Below the pieces are notes generated by a model, which was given only the letters and a program-made list of their open reading frames with translations, was not told the DNA's origin and made no database searches. Both the position numbers and the translations under genes were made by a program. DNA of 64,000 nt from Clostridioides sp. (lineage in GTDB: Bacteria; Bacillota; Clostridia; Peptostreptococcales; Peptostreptococcaceae), in NCBI GenBank assembly GCA_031261505.1, contig JAISJN010000012.1, forward strand, positions 62,001 to 126,000, written 5' to 3'. Of the stretch, positions 43,882 through 53,194 are shown one piece after another (within the stretch, counting starts at the first letter, position 1; each line of letters starts with the position of its first letter).

Positions 43882-45831
43882 TTATCTTCTTTCGTCTTTT
43901 TTATCCGCACTTGGACATCCCGAACTACTCGAAGGACAACCAGCACATCCGTTACATCCACCCTTTCCTGTCTTGACAGATTTAAGACTCCTGTACAATA
44001 ACATCAAGGCTATCACTACTATTACTACGGTAACTAAAAGTTCCACAGCTGAACCGCCCATAAACATTAGACCTCCTATCTTACTTACAAGAAGCGCTGA
44101 TACCCAAGCCAAGATCCATTGGTAGATGAATGAAATCATCATCATCTTAGTCCCATATTCCTTCTTCATAGTGGCAAGTGCCGCTATGCATGGAGTATAT
44201 AGTGCTGTAAATACCAAGAAGGTATAGGCACTGACTCCATTGAACACTCCTGGAAGAGCTCTTCCCAAATTTCCATAAAGAACATTTAATGTATTTACAA
44301 CTATCTCCTTACCACTGATACCAGTGAGTATTGAAACTGAAATCCTCCAGTCTTCAAATCCTAGAGGTCTAAATATAGGCAATAATATCTTTCCTATATA
44401 TGCCAAGAAGGTAGTATTTATTTCTTCTGTAAATCCATGTGTATTAAACGATGATAGCGCCCATATCAAAACTGATAGAGCAAACATTATCGTAACTACC
44501 CTTATCAAGAAACCTTTTGACTTAGTCCAGGCGTTCTTAAATAAAGATTTAACTTTAGGGATTTTATATTCTGGCAGTTCCAGAATAAACGGCTCTACAT
44601 CCGCCCTAAACACCGTCTTGTTCAGGAACAAGGCTACCGCTATCGCCATTACTATACCCAGTAGATATAACGACATAGTCACTAATACCTCGTTTTTCGG
44701 GAAGAATATAGCTACGAACACTGCGTAAATTGGAAGCTTAGCACCACAGGTCATCAAAGGTGCAATCAAAGCTGTCAACCTTCTATCTTTTTCACTTTCA
44801 AGCGTCCTCGTCGCCATGATGGCAGGAGATGAACACCCCATACCCATCACCATAGGTATAAACGCTTTTCCAGAAAGTCCAACCTTTTTCATAATGTTGT
44901 CCATCAAAAAAGCTGTCCTAGACATGTATCCACTGTCTTCAAACACCGATATCCCCAAAAACAAGGTGAATATCAACGGGAAGAACGGCAGCGTTCCACC
45001 GATTCCACCTATAATTCCGTCCACTATAAGCGACTTAAACCAAGGACTCGAATTCGCAAGCATACCTGCAACTGGAGCTTCGATGAACTGAGCTATTATA
45101 CTCTCACATATCTCCTGTAGAGGACCTCCAATCCAGTTGAATGTAAATTCAAATAGCAGAAACAATACTCCTAAAAATATCGGATATGCAAGAATAGGGT
45201 TTAAGATTACATTGTCTATTTTCTCGCTTATGCTTCTCTCCTGTTGATGTTTCTCTATCATACAATTTGACAATATAGACTCCAATTCCCCATAAGTCTG
45301 GGTCTCATCGCCAAAGTTTTTTCTGTAGTTCGTGGACTTTCCCTTGATATTCTCAATCGACTCAGCTATCTGCTCGACCTCTTCTTTATTCTTTTTCTCA
45401 AGGAGGAATACTTCCACTCCCAATTCGTTTGAAAGTTTCTCCGTATCTATTTTTATACCTCTGCCGCTCGCTATATCTAACATGTTCAGACAGAGAATTA
45501 TTGGAATATCGTATTCCATAAGCTGTGTAGTCAGGTATAGGTTTCTCGTCAAGTTGCTAGTGTCCACAACATTTATAATAACTCCGACCTCTCCGCTCTC
45601 AAGATACTCTTTCGATACCTTTTCCTCATTTGAAAATGTATCCATAGCATAAATACCTGGAAGGTCTGTTACCTTAATATTCTTATTTATGTATCCTTCT
45701 TTTCTATCTATCGTGACCCCAGGCCAGTTCCCCACATATTGATTTGATCCTGTCAAAAGGTTAAATACTGTGGTCTTTCCGACGTTGGGATTCCCCAACA
45801 ATGCTACATTTGTCACGTTGCTCCTCCTCAC
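43882..45831 (-). CDS. feoB: ferrous iron transporter FeoB with fused Cys-rich tail
   Basis: The 649-residue protein has an N-terminal G domain (GNPNVGKTTVFN, the DLPG loop TDLPGIYAMDTFS, NMLD), a GDI-like segment and membrane Gate motifs (MGMGCSSPAIMATRT, TGISGKEIVVN). At the C-terminus an additional membrane helix (ELLVTVVIVVIALMLLY) leads to GKGGCNGCAGCPSSSSGCP, which corresponds to the normally separate FeoB-associated Cys-rich membrane protein. It takes up Fe2+ under anaerobic conditions. It lies downstream of feoA, about 290 bases apart. Confidence 0.94.
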   Translation of the reverse strand: MRRSNVTNVALLGNPNVGKTTVFNLLTGSNQYVGNWPGVTIDRKEGYINKNIKVTDLPGIYAMDTFSNEEKVSKEYLESGEVGVIINVVDTSNLTRNLYLTTQLMEYDIPIILCLNMLDIASGRGIKIDTEKLSNELGVEVFLLEKKNKEEVEQIAESIENIKGKSTNYRKNFGDETQTYGELESILSNCMIEKHQQERSISEKIDNVILNPILAYPIFLGVLFLLFEFTFNWIGGPLQEICESIIAQFIEAPVAGMLANSSPWFKSLIVDGIIGGIGGTLPFFPLIFTLFLGISVFEDSGYMSRTAFLMDNIMKKVGLSGKAFIPMVMGMGCSSPAIMATRTLESEKDRRLTALIAPLMTCGAKLPIYAVFVAIFFPKNEVLVTMSLYLLGIVMAIAVALFLNKTVFRADVEPFILELPEYKIPKVKSLFKNAWTKSKGFLIRVVTIMFALSVLIWALSSFNTHGFTEEINTTFLAYIGKILLPIFRPLGFEDWRISVSILTGISGKEIVVNTLNVLYGNLGRALPGVFNGVSAYTFLVFTALYTPCIAALATMKKEYGTKMMMISFIYQWILAWVSALLVSKIGGLMFMGGSAVELLVTVVIVVIALMLLYRSLKSVKTGKGGCNGCAGCPSSSSGCPSADKKDERR

Positions 45832-45888
45832 CGCAAAATTTTGACTGCGGATTGTAATTGTATAATTATATTAATTTGCTTGTCTGTA

Positions 45889-45991
45889 GTCCGCTTCATC
45901 AGACGCTACAGCAATGTTTTAAGTTTAAACAGCCTTTTCTTATCTATTCGTCCGCTTCATCAGACGCTGCCGCAATGTTTTAAGTTCAAAC
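45889..45991. repeat. two 42-bp direct repeats between feoA and feoB
   Basis: 45889-45930 and 45950-45991 differ at three of 42 bases and share GTCCGCTTCATCAGACGCT and GCAATGTTTTAAGTT. A 19-base spacer separates them. Each contains GCAATG, and a palindrome follows at 45999. Origin unknown; a local duplication or two insertion ends. Confidence 0.7.
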
Positions 45992-45998
45992 GCGGACG

Positions 45999-46024
45999 TA
46001 CACCCACCTACGTAGGTGGGTGTA
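45999..46024. repeat. 26-bp perfect palindrome TACACCCACC-TACGTA-GGTGGGTGTA
   Basis: Exactly symmetrical, followed by TATATCTTAAGTATTA, an imperfect version of the TTCTCAAGTTA end of the dispersed repeats. It may be a decayed distal hairpin of that family. Confidence 0.6.
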
Positions 46025-46123
46025 TATATCTTAAGTATTATTCCTAATTAAATATCTCTTATCTTATTAAATATCGCTTCCCTCTATATAGTTCAACGTG
46101 ATTGTGTATTACAATCTCAATAA

Positions 46124-46345
46124 CTACTGTTGTAACGAAATGTTTTTTGCATCGACTTTTCTAATTGCGAGGTCAAATCCTCTAAATCTAATTACGATTG
46201 GATCTCCCAAAGGTGCAACTTTTCTGACTTCGACTTCAGTGTTGTTTATACATCCTAAAGCAAGTAATCTCTTTGCCAATTTCTCGTTTCCTATGACATT
46301 GTTGATAATTCCTTTTTGGCCTACTCTTAAATCGCTGACAGTCAT
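46124..46345 (-). CDS. feoA: ferrous iron transport protein FeoA
   Basis: The 73-residue SH3-like protein: DLRVGQKGIINNVIGNEKLAKRLLALGCINNTEVEVRK...LAIRKVDAKNI. It assists FeoB. It is first of the pair behind a Fur-controlled promoter. Confidence 0.92.
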   Translation of the reverse strand: MTVSDLRVGQKGIINNVIGNEKLAKRLLALGCINNTEVEVRKVAPLGDPIVIRFRGFDLAIRKVDAKNISLQQ

Positions 46346-46480
46346 ATCGATTACCTCCCGCTAAAATTTATCTATAAATTCACTCGTTTGATTTTGTAAA
46401 AATCTATCACCCTATGTTAAATATAATCTGTATAATTTTCACTGGATTCAGTGTAAATAATTAACATTAATATCTTCGAG

Positions 46481-46495
46481 TGATACTCATTATCA
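46481..46495. promoter_or_regulatory. Fur box at the feoA promoter
   Basis: TGATACTCATTATCA is a 7-1-7 inverted repeat with a single asymmetry, matching the Fur box core (TGATAATNATTATCA). It covers the predicted start site region. Confidence 0.8.
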
Positions 46496-46504
46496 TCCAA
46501 CTAA

Positions 46505-46533
46505 ATTATAACAAGTATCTACTTCGATGTCAA
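46505..46533 (-). promoter_or_regulatory. sigma-A promoter of feoA-feoB
   Basis: Minus strand TTGACA (46533-46528), 17-base spacer, TATAAT (46510-46505). Start near 46498, next to the Fur box, so iron-loaded Fur would block it. The remaining gap to 46716 is AT-rich, with repeated TATCTAC(T/A) motifs and the promoter of the next gene. Confidence 0.85.
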
Positions 46534-46716
46534 CATAATAAGTCCGATATATAAAAATAAGTTTATTTTTATTGAAGTTTTTAATTTTTATGTTAGGCTA
46601 TTATTAGACTTAGTTGTAAAGCTAAATATATACATACATAAATATAAGTATCTACATACTTAGTTTACCTAAAATATATTAGGCTTAGTCTATCTAAAAT
46701 ATGCGGAGGAGATTTA

Positions 46717-47226
46717 ATGAAAACAAAAAAAATAACCTACCTCGGACTCATGGTTGGATATAGCTTGATTTTGTATATAATTGAAACCTACATACCAAAC
46801 CCGTTGATCGCAATATTTCCAGGCGCTAAACTCGGACTTAGCAACATCGTGACATTGCTTGCCCTGCTTACTCTCGGGTTTAAGGATACCTTTGTAATAC
46901 TGAGCATAAGAATTTTGCTCTCGTCGATATTTGCCGGGCCGATGTCCTACCTCCTCTTTAGTGTAGCTGGTGGATACCTAAGCTTATTTGCCATGTACTT
47001 GACAAGTAAGATACCTGGATTTTCTACAATTGGAATCAGCCTCTCTGGTGCAGTGTTTCACAATATAGGACAGTTACTCGTCGCCAGCTTGATAATAAAT
47101 AATATTAAAATGGTTGGATATCTTCCATTTATGCTCATAGCTTCACTAGTCACAGGAGCGTTTATCGGTATTGTCGTACATTTTGCAGAGCCTAAACTTT
47201 CAAAAATTCAAAAATTGTTCCATTGA
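46717..47226 (+). CDS. Gx transporter family protein (heptaprenyl diphosphate synthase component I-like)
   Basis: The 169-residue protein has five to six membrane helices with the motif PNPLIAIFPGAKLGLSNIVTLLAL and HNIGQLLVASLI. The family was named after a component of heptaprenyl diphosphate synthase but looks like an ECF-type small-molecule transporter S component. SD GGAGG precedes the ATG. Substrate unknown. Confidence 0.82.
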   Translation: MKTKKITYLGLMVGYSLILYIIETYIPNPLIAIFPGAKLGLSNIVTLLALLTLGFKDTFVILSIRILLSSIFAGPMSYLLFSVAGGYLSLFAMYLTSKIPGFSTIGISLSGAVFHNIGQLLVASLIINNIKMVGYLPFMLIASLVTGAFIGIVVHFAEPKLSKIQKLFH

Positions 47227-47311
47227 CATGAAACCGTATTCTTTGATAGTATATTAATAAGACAATTTAAGACATTTTTGTACATAATTTTTATATTGGG
47301 GGAAGAATACT

Positions 47312-47554
47312 ATGATAACTAATCAAATGGAAAAACTTAGCACCGAAATTGAGTCAGTTAGAGATAGGCTCAACAAGTACATAGAATACCCAGAGATATT
47401 TAAAGACGAGCTAGTTGAAACCAGTAAAAAAATCGACAAACTTATGAATAAATATATGGAACTTCAAAAGGCTACACAGCACGAAGGCGCTAAAGTCAAC
47501 AACGAAAATCAAGAAAAACTCAATCTTGGATCAAAAGAAGCGAACTCGAAATAA
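47312..47554 (+). CDS. Spo0E-like sporulation regulatory protein
   Basis: The 80-residue protein has the Spo0E-family helix-loop-helix: IESVRDRLNKYIEY...ELVETSKKIDKLMNKYMELQ. In Spo0E phosphatases the second helix carries SQELD; here the equivalent is SKKID, retaining Ser and Asp. A polar tail follows. It may dephosphorylate Spo0A~P, but the altered motif leaves activity open. SD GGGGGAAG. Confidence 0.75.
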   Translation: MITNQMEKLSTEIESVRDRLNKYIEYPEIFKDELVETSKKIDKLMNKYMELQKATQHEGAKVNNENQEKLNLGSKEANSK

Positions 47555-47576
47555 AATATTTATTTCAAGTTCGCTT
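47538..47576 (+). terminator. terminator of the Spo0E-like gene
   Basis: AAGCGAACT (47538-47546) pairs with AGTTCGCTT (47568-47576), extended by GAAATAAA/TTTATTTC; TTCTCTTG follows. It overlaps the stop codon. Confidence 0.8.
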
Positions 47577-47633
47577 TTCTCTTGCCTTAAACCTATGTTT
47601 TTTAATTTAATTACCTGTTCTCACATAACTAAT

Positions 47634-48434
47634 CTATTTGCTCATTTCAATTGATTTCTCTATACACGCATTTACGCCCTTGATTACAGCGCCCCTCATT
47701 CCAGCTTCTTCTAAGGCCCTAACAGCCTCGATTGTTGTTCCCGAAGGAGAGCAGACCATATCTTTTAACTCACCTGGATGCTTACCTGTTTCAAGTACCA
47801 TCTTTGCCGATCCTAGGACTGCTTGAGCTACGAATTTATAAGCCTTGTCCCTAGGCATTCCATGTATTACCACTGCATCGGCTATAGCTTCGATAAACAT
47901 AAATACGTAGGCAGGTGACGATCCACTAGCACCTATCACTGCATCTATCATACTTTCTGATACGACCTCTGCCTTTCCAAAAGATTCAAATACGCTTATA
48001 GCCTTTTCCAAATCTTCCTCATTGATGTTCCTATTTGGGCAGATAGCCGTCATACCCTCACCTACTAAGGCTGGAGTATTCGGCATAGTCCTTACGATTT
48101 TTTTATCGTCTCCTATTACAGCTTCTATAGATTCAATCGTCTTCCCAGCCGCTATATTTACTATTATTTTATCTGAGTCTATAAGTTCTCTAACTTCTGT
48201 GAGAACAGAATCGTATATATGCGGTTTAACGGCTACAATTACTATATCTGAATTTAATACTACTTCTTTTGCGTCCAAAGTCGTATTTACTCCGTAATCA
48301 GCCCTTACCCTATCCAGCTTTGGCTGTGTCCTGTTAGATACTATTACTTCTCCAGGTGCTACTAAGCCGGATTTTACAATTCCACCTAGTATCGCAGTTC
48401 CCATGTTACCTGACCCGATTATTCCTATTTTCAT
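47634..48434 (-). CDS. proC: pyrroline-5-carboxylate reductase
   Basis: Using the ATG at 48434, which has AGAGG 7 bases upstream, the protein has 266 residues and begins MKIGIIGSGNMGTAILGG (NADP-binding GxGxMG). The C-terminal domain has SSPAYVFMFIEA and the proC signature GMRGAVIKGVNACIEKS. It makes L-proline from P5C, which can feed the Stickland pathway. An upstream in-frame ATG (48455) would add seven residues without a better SD. Confidence 0.95.
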   Translation of the reverse strand: MKIGIIGSGNMGTAILGGIVKSGLVAPGEVIVSNRTQPKLDRVRADYGVNTTLDAKEVVLNSDIVIVAVKPHIYDSVLTEVRELIDSDKIIVNIAAGKTIESIEAVIGDDKKIVRTMPNTPALVGEGMTAICPNRNINEEDLEKAISVFESFGKAEVVSESMIDAVIGASGSSPAYVFMFIEAIADAVVIHGMPRDKAYKFVAQAVLGSAKMVLETGKHPGELKDMVCSPSGTTIEAVRALEEAGMRGAVIKGVNACIEKSIEMSK

Positions 48435-48592
48435 ATTCATACCTCTTCCCGCCATCTCTTTTTGCTTCTTTTTCTGACTTAAAATTAGAACTTGATTACG
48501 CTATTAAGTGTTTTCACTTCCTGGTTATCTCAATTAGGAAATATTCCTAGGCTAAGGCTAAGCTAGCGTTAGAGCTAAAGTTAAACTTTAGC

Positions 48593-49672
48593 TTAGAACT
48601 TAACTGTACAGTCAACTGTTTTTCCACCCCTATTTACCTGTATCTTTGCAGTGCTGCCCTTAGAGTACTTGTACAAAGTCTTAGATAAGTCGCTAAATGT
48701 CGCTACCTTATTATCATCTATCTTAGTTATTACGTCTCCTGTTTTTATTCCAGCCTTATCCGCTACTGTACCTGTCACTACTTCGCCTACGTAAGCTCCC
48801 TCAGTTGCCTCAAGATCCACTCCTGTAGCCGATTCGTAAGTTGTCAAATCCATGCCCTTAATTCCCAAAGTCACTTTTTCGTATTTACCATTTGTTATTA
48901 CTCCCTTTACTATGTCTTTAGCAGTGTTTATAGGGATTGCAAAGCCCATAGCTTCTCCTTGAGATGCCTTTGCCGTATTTATACCAATTACCTGCCCTTT
49001 GCTGTTTAGAAGCGGCCCTCCACTGTTACCTGCATTTATGCTGGCATCTGTTTGAATAAGTCCAGTCATATTCGCCTGTTGAGTCTGTATACTTCTGTTT
49101 AATCCACTTATTATACCCTGGGTTACGCTCTTTTGGAATTCGAGTCCAAGTGGATTACCTATTGCTATTGCTATATCACCAACTTTAACTTGATTGCTAT
49201 CTCCAAATTCTGCCGGTGTGAGTCCTGGTTTTTCAACCTTGACTAAGGCTAGGTCCAAGTCTCCGTCAAACCATGCCACCTTGCCATCTACTTCTGTACC
49301 GTCATTGAATAATACCTTTACCGAAGTTGCCTGTCCATCGGAAATCACATGTGCGTTTGTGAGTATATACCCATTTGAGTCGACTATTATACCTGTTCCC
49401 ACACCTGCTACCTCTGTCGGCATATTGAAGTAATTATTTCTATCTATACTTTTTGTAGTTATACCTACAACTGATGGAGTCGCTTTTTCAGCAACAGCTT
49501 GGTATACATTCTCTGATTTTGATTCGTTATTTATTTTGATGCTCTGCTGCTGCCCTGTATTGTTTACGTTCATAAAATTTGTTGCCTTGAGTGCTAACGT
49601 AGTTGTCACAGAGCTCAAAATTGAAAATACTATAGCTACTACTATTGTCGTTCTTAATGTTTTACCCTTCAT
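48593..49672 (-). CDS. HtrA/DegP-type serine protease
   Basis: The 359-residue protein has an N-terminal membrane anchor, a trypsin-like domain with His in LTNAHVIS, Asp in DLDLALVKV and Ser in NAGNSGGPLLNS, and one C-terminal PDZ domain (GAYVGEVVTGTVADKAGIKTGDVIT). It acts outside the membrane in protein quality control. An inverted repeat AGCTAAAGTT/AACTTTAGCT (48573-48593) touches its stop codon. Confidence 0.93.
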   Translation of the reverse strand: MKGKTLRTTIVVAIVFSILSSVTTTLALKATNFMNVNNTGQQQSIKINNESKSENVYQAVAEKATPSVVGITTKSIDRNNYFNMPTEVAGVGTGIIVDSNGYILTNAHVISDGQATSVKVLFNDGTEVDGKVAWFDGDLDLALVKVEKPGLTPAEFGDSNQVKVGDIAIAIGNPLGLEFQKSVTQGIISGLNRSIQTQQANMTGLIQTDASINAGNSGGPLLNSKGQVIGINTAKASQGEAMGFAIPINTAKDIVKGVITNGKYEKVTLGIKGMDLTTYESATGVDLEATEGAYVGEVVTGTVADKAGIKTGDVITKIDDNKVATFSDLSKTLYKYSKGSTAKIQVNRGGKTVDCTVKF

Positions 49673-49775
49673 ATAAATTGCACCTGCCCTTGTAATATTT
49701 TCTTTTCATTAGCTTAGATTATATCCCTCTAAACTTAATTTAAACTTAATCCTCTTTTGATTAAAAATATACAAA

Positions 49776-49812
49776 AATGCCACAAACCTGTAGCGGCGAG
49801 TGGCATTTCAAA
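49776..49812 (-). terminator. terminator of pgi, related to the dispersed hairpins
   Basis: AAATGCCAC / GTGGCATTT with an ACCTGTAGCGGCG loop; on the minus strand TTTTTGTATATTTTT follows. The CCTGTAGCGG inner sequence recalls the distal hairpin of the dispersed family. Confidence 0.75.
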
Positions 49813-49816
49813 ATCT

Positions 49817-51169
49817 TTATCTATGTGCGTCAAGTCTTTCCTCTATCTTTGACTTGCATTTTTCATATCCAGGTTTACCTACGAGTGCAAACATATTTTT
49901 CTTGTATTCTTCCACTCCGGGCTGATCAAATGGATTTACCCCTAGGAGGTATCCGCTGAGTGCACATGCCTTTTCAAAGAAGTACACTAAATACCCAAAG
50001 TAGTACTCGTTTATCTCTGGTATATTTATGATAAGGTTTGGCACATCGCCGTCTGTGTGGGCTAGCACCGTACCTTGGTAAGACTTGTAGTTTACGTAAT
50101 CGATATCCCGTCCTACTAGGAAATTAAGACCGTCTAAATTTTCCTCATCGTATGGAATTTCTACCACTCTTTCTTTTGCCTTGACGTTCAACACAGTTTC
50201 AAACAGACATCTCCTACCGTCCTGAATGTATTGCCCTATTGAATGTAAGTCTGTCGAGTAATTCACCGAAGCCGGGAAAATCCCCTTGTGCCCTTTTCCT
50301 TCACTTTCTCCAAACAATTGTTTCCACCACTCACTCATATAAGAAAGCCTAGGTTCGTAGTTTGCTAGAAGTTCTGTGGATCTGCCGTCATGGTATAGTA
50401 TATTTCTAGCGACTGCATATTGGTAGCAATCATTTTTATCAAGTTCTGGCGTCATATACGCCTTTCTAGCATCGTTTGCACCATCCATTATACTATTTAT
50501 ATCAAAACCAGATGCACAGATTGGCAGGAGTCCTACTGCGGTGAGGACAGAATACCTTCCTCCAATGTCGTCAGGTATCACAAATGTTTCGTAGCACTCT
50601 TTGTCCGCCATTTTTTTGAGTGCTCCATCTTTTGCATCAGTGGTCACATATATTCTATCCTTGGCTTCTTCCTTGCCGTATTTTTTCTCTAATAGTTCCC
50701 TAAATATCCTAAACGCAATAGCTGGCTCTGTCGTAGTACCTGACTTAGATATCACGTTTATAGAGATATCCTGATTAGATATCAGGTCAATCAAATCCGA
50801 TATGTAAGTAGCACTTAGGTTATTGCCTACAAAGTAGACTTTTGGAGATTTTCTAGACTCTTTGTCGAGTTCATTTACAAATGTATGGCTAAACATTGAT
50901 ATAGCAGCTCTAGCTCCTAAATATGATCCACCTATACCTATAACAAGTAGGACATCGGAATTTGATTTAATTTTATCTGCAGCCTTTCGTATCCTCTCAA
51001 ACTCGCCCTTATCGTAGTTTATAGGTAGGTCTATCCATCCTAAATACTCTTTTCCAATCCCAGTCTTATTGTGAAGCTCGTAATGTGCTTCGTTTACAAG
51101 AGTCTGCTTGCTGAGTATATCTTCCCTAGATACAAATCTATCGGCTTTTTTATAATCGAAATTTATCAT
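49817..51169 (-). CDS. pgi: glucose-6-phosphate isomerase
   Basis: Start ATG at 51169 gives 450 residues, typical for Firmicutes; a TTG at 51184 in frame is an alternative. Motifs: [47 protein letters not shown] and [21 protein letters not shown]. It interconverts glucose-6-P and fructose-6-P. The start overlaps the stop region of the previous gene. Confidence 0.95.
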   Translation of the reverse strand: MINFDYKKADRFVSREDILSKQTLVNEAHYELHNKTGIGKEYLGWIDLPINYDKGEFERIRKAADKIKSNSDVLLVIGIGGSYLGARAAISMFSHTFVNELDKESRKSPKVYFVGNNLSATYISDLIDLISNQDISINVISKSGTTTEPAIAFRIFRELLEKKYGKEEAKDRIYVTTDAKDGALKKMADKECYETFVIPDDIGGRYSVLTAVGLLPICASGFDINSIMDGANDARKAYMTPELDKNDCYQYAVARNILYHDGRSTELLANYEPRLSYMSEWWKQLFGESEGKGHKGIFPASVNYSTDLHSIGQYIQDGRRCLFETVLNVKAKERVVEIPYDEENLDGLNFLVGRDIDYVNYKSYQGTVLAHTDGDVPNLIINIPEINEYYFGYLVYFFEKACALSGYLLGVNPFDQPGVEEYKKNMFALVGKPGYEKCKSKIEERLDAHR

Positions 51170-51170
51170 A

Positions 51171-51662
51171 CTAGTATCTACCAACCCTTTGCAAAAATTT
51201 TACTTCAATATCATCTATCTCTAGATCGTAGTCGACGATTTCCTCTGTTGCAAATTTTCGGATTTCAGCTGCGAATTTGTCGATTATATCTGAATTATAG
51301 CAGTTCCAATCGCTGTACTCGTGGTTTTCACCGCGATCGCTACAGTCTTTTCCGTAGCTATTGTGGTTTTTACCGTGATCTCCACAGTTTTCTCCGTGGC
51401 TATCGTGGTTTTCAACACAACAGTCGCAATCTTCTTCCTCAAAATTGACTAGGCTCTGAGCTGTGAATTTATCGACCAAGGCAATAGCCTTCACGCTTTT
51501 TCCAGACCTCGCTTTAAAGCCTTCCTGAAGTTCAACTGCAATTACAGTCAAACTACAGATAAAGCTTTTATCGTCGCCTATATTTATTTCGTCGTCGTAT
51601 GCGTACAAATCGAATTCGTACACTCCCTTGAACTCTGTTATTTTTTCTAAAGAACAAAACAT
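51171..51662 (-). CDS. uncharacterised protein with His/Cys/Gly-rich repeats
   Basis: The 163-residue protein has an N-terminal domain ([21 protein letters not shown]...[12 protein letters not shown]) and a C-terminal piece ([34 protein letters not shown]). Between them, about residues 78-120, lies [20 protein letters not shown] followed by two more units such as [14 protein letters not shown]. The repeat of about 14 residues places His, Cys and Asp as a metal-binding tract would. Unknown family. It lies between the gene at 51665 (2-base gap) and pgi. Confidence 0.65.
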   Translation of the reverse strand: MFCSLEKITEFKGVYEFDLYAYDDEINIGDDKSFICSLTVIAVELQEGFKARSGKSVKAIALVDKFTAQSLVNFEEEDCDCCVENHDSHGENCGDHGKNHNSYGKDCSDRGENHEYSDWNCYNSDIIDKFAAEIRKFATEEIVDYDLEIDDIEVKFLQRVGRY

Positions 51663-51664
51663 GA

Positions 51665-52030
51665 CTATCTTCCTTGAGTGATAAGTCCCTTTATCACCTT
51701 CATATTGCTGAACACTTCTTCTAGGAAATTCTCCGCTTCTTCGTTGTCAAGCAATGTTATCTCTAGCGATTTTTCATTCATGATATTTTTATTTTTGCAG
51801 TATTTTTTCGCGATTTCTATAAATTGCTCTCTTCTTGCATTTGAGAGCTTGTACTCTTTATAGTCTATTATTATATATTGTTTTGTCTCTAAACCGCCTT
51901 TTCCATTGTATCCGATTTCAATATGGTAGATAAGTGCTTGAACATCCTCACCTTCACATATTGGGACAGCTGGATAAGACTTTATAAAATTAGTTGATAC
52001 AGCTATTTCATTTCCTAAATTAAGCTCCAT
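51665..52030 (-). CDS. uncharacterised protein
   Basis: About 121 residues from the ATG at 52030 (AGAGG 7 bases upstream; an earlier ATG/in-frame start at 52045 exists). Sequence includes VSTNFIKSYPAVPICEGED, IEIGYNGKGGLETKQYIIIDYKEYKLS and ITLLDNEEAENFLEEVF. No family recognised, no membrane segment. It forms a tight operon with the SEC-C gene upstream and the His/Cys-repeat gene downstream. Confidence 0.6.
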   Translation of the reverse strand: MELNLGNEIAVSTNFIKSYPAVPICEGEDVQALIYHIEIGYNGKGGLETKQYIIIDYKEYKLSNARREQFIEIAKKYCKNKNIMNEKSLEITLLDNEEAENFLEEVFSNMKVIKGLITQGR

Positions 52031-52051
52031 ATTCATACCTCTCATACTGTT

Positions 52052-53176
52052 TTATATTTTCGCAAGTACTGAACTTTTTATATCTTTGTATCTCTTACCT
52101 AAGGTACCTGCACTAGTTCCGTATTTTTTAGCAATTTCTGATTGTGTGGCCACTTCTCCGTTTTCTTTCTTCATATAGTACTCTACAGCTGCTGCCCAGC
52201 TATTGTCTGAGTATTTATCTACATCCTCATTGTTGTTTCTGTAATCCTCCCAGAAACTTACGCAGTCGCTTGTAATATTTTGAGACGAACTGCTCAACAA
52301 TAACTCTGATACGCTTGACACGGCTTCAGAATTTTCAACTGCTGGGTCTACTTCACTATACTTAGCCTGTCCACTTACGTCTTTTGATTGAACTTCCCTA
52401 TCTTGAGCCTTTTTTTCTATCTCTTGAGCCATTCTAGTTCCTTCTGCCCTTAAGTAGTCAGCAACCCTTCCGTCTAGAAGCTGTTGGATGTATTTGTATA
52501 TTATATTTGTATGGTATATCAAAAATACCTTAACATCATTATATACATTAGCGTACTGTGAATACAAGTTATTTAAGTCATTTACCACGACATCTTTTAC
52601 CTCAGCTGTTATGCTTAATGTAATGTCTATAAGTAGATGCATATCTCCTACTTTTACTGGTCTAGCTATAATATAACTTCCAGATTTAAACGCTCTAAGC
52701 AGATTCACATCGGCAGTAGTCACCTCTACACCAGTCATACAATCCTCTAGCACAACTTTTCCGTCAGTTATTTCTTTTATCTCAAATACACTCAAATAAG
52801 ATTCAAATAGATTTGTAAGGATATCTATTTCGGACTGAGTTAAATTGTCTTTATTTGCCTCAAAGAATTCAACAGTAATGACTTTTTTATTTTCCATGAT
52901 ATGATCTTGAAGAAAATAAGTATTGAAAAATACTTCGAATTTTGAATTTATATCTTCATCATCCATTACATAGAATATTTCCCTAACCTTTTTCAGCTCA
53001 CCTCTATATTTTTCTTGCTGTGCAAAGTTGTAGATTTTTGTATATAAATCAGAATACCTCTTCTGTAGGGTTTCGACTTCTCTCATCGCTCTTTCTGAAA
53101 TTACGTCCTTGTTCATACAACATTTTTTATATTTTTTTCCACTTCCACATGGACATAGTTCGTTTCTACCTATCAC
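52052..53176 (-). CDS. SEC-C domain protein with C-terminal HTH-like domain
   Basis: GTG start at 53176, with GGGGAGTGA 8 bases upstream, gives 374 residues beginning with the SEC-C zinc motif IGRNELCPCGSGKKYKKCC. A helical middle follows, then a Ser/Val-rich linker (about 285-315), and a C-terminal segment WAAAVEYYMKKENGEV...SQSEIAKKYGT with SAGTLGKRYKDI that looks like a TFIIB-cyclin/HTH repeat. SEC-C tails bind zinc in SecA; here the role is unknown, possibly nucleic-acid binding. Confidence 0.72.
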   Translation of the reverse strand: MIGRNELCPCGSGKKYKKCCMNKDVISERAMREVETLQKRYSDLYTKIYNFAQQEKYRGELKKVREIFYVMDDEDINSKFEVFFNTYFLQDHIMENKKVITVEFFEANKDNLTQSEIDILTNLFESYLSVFEIKEITDGKVVLEDCMTGVEVTTADVNLLRAFKSGSYIIARPVKVGDMHLLIDITLSITAEVKDVVVNDLNNLYSQYANVYNDVKVFLIYHTNIIYKYIQQLLDGRVADYLRAEGTRMAQEIEKKAQDREVQSKDVSGQAKYSEVDPAVENSEAVSSVSELLLSSSSQNITSDCVSFWEDYRNNNEDVDKYSDNSWAAAVEYYMKKENGEVATQSEIAKKYGTSAGTLGKRYKDIKSSVLAKI

Positions 53177-53194
53177 GTTAAATTCACTCCCCAC

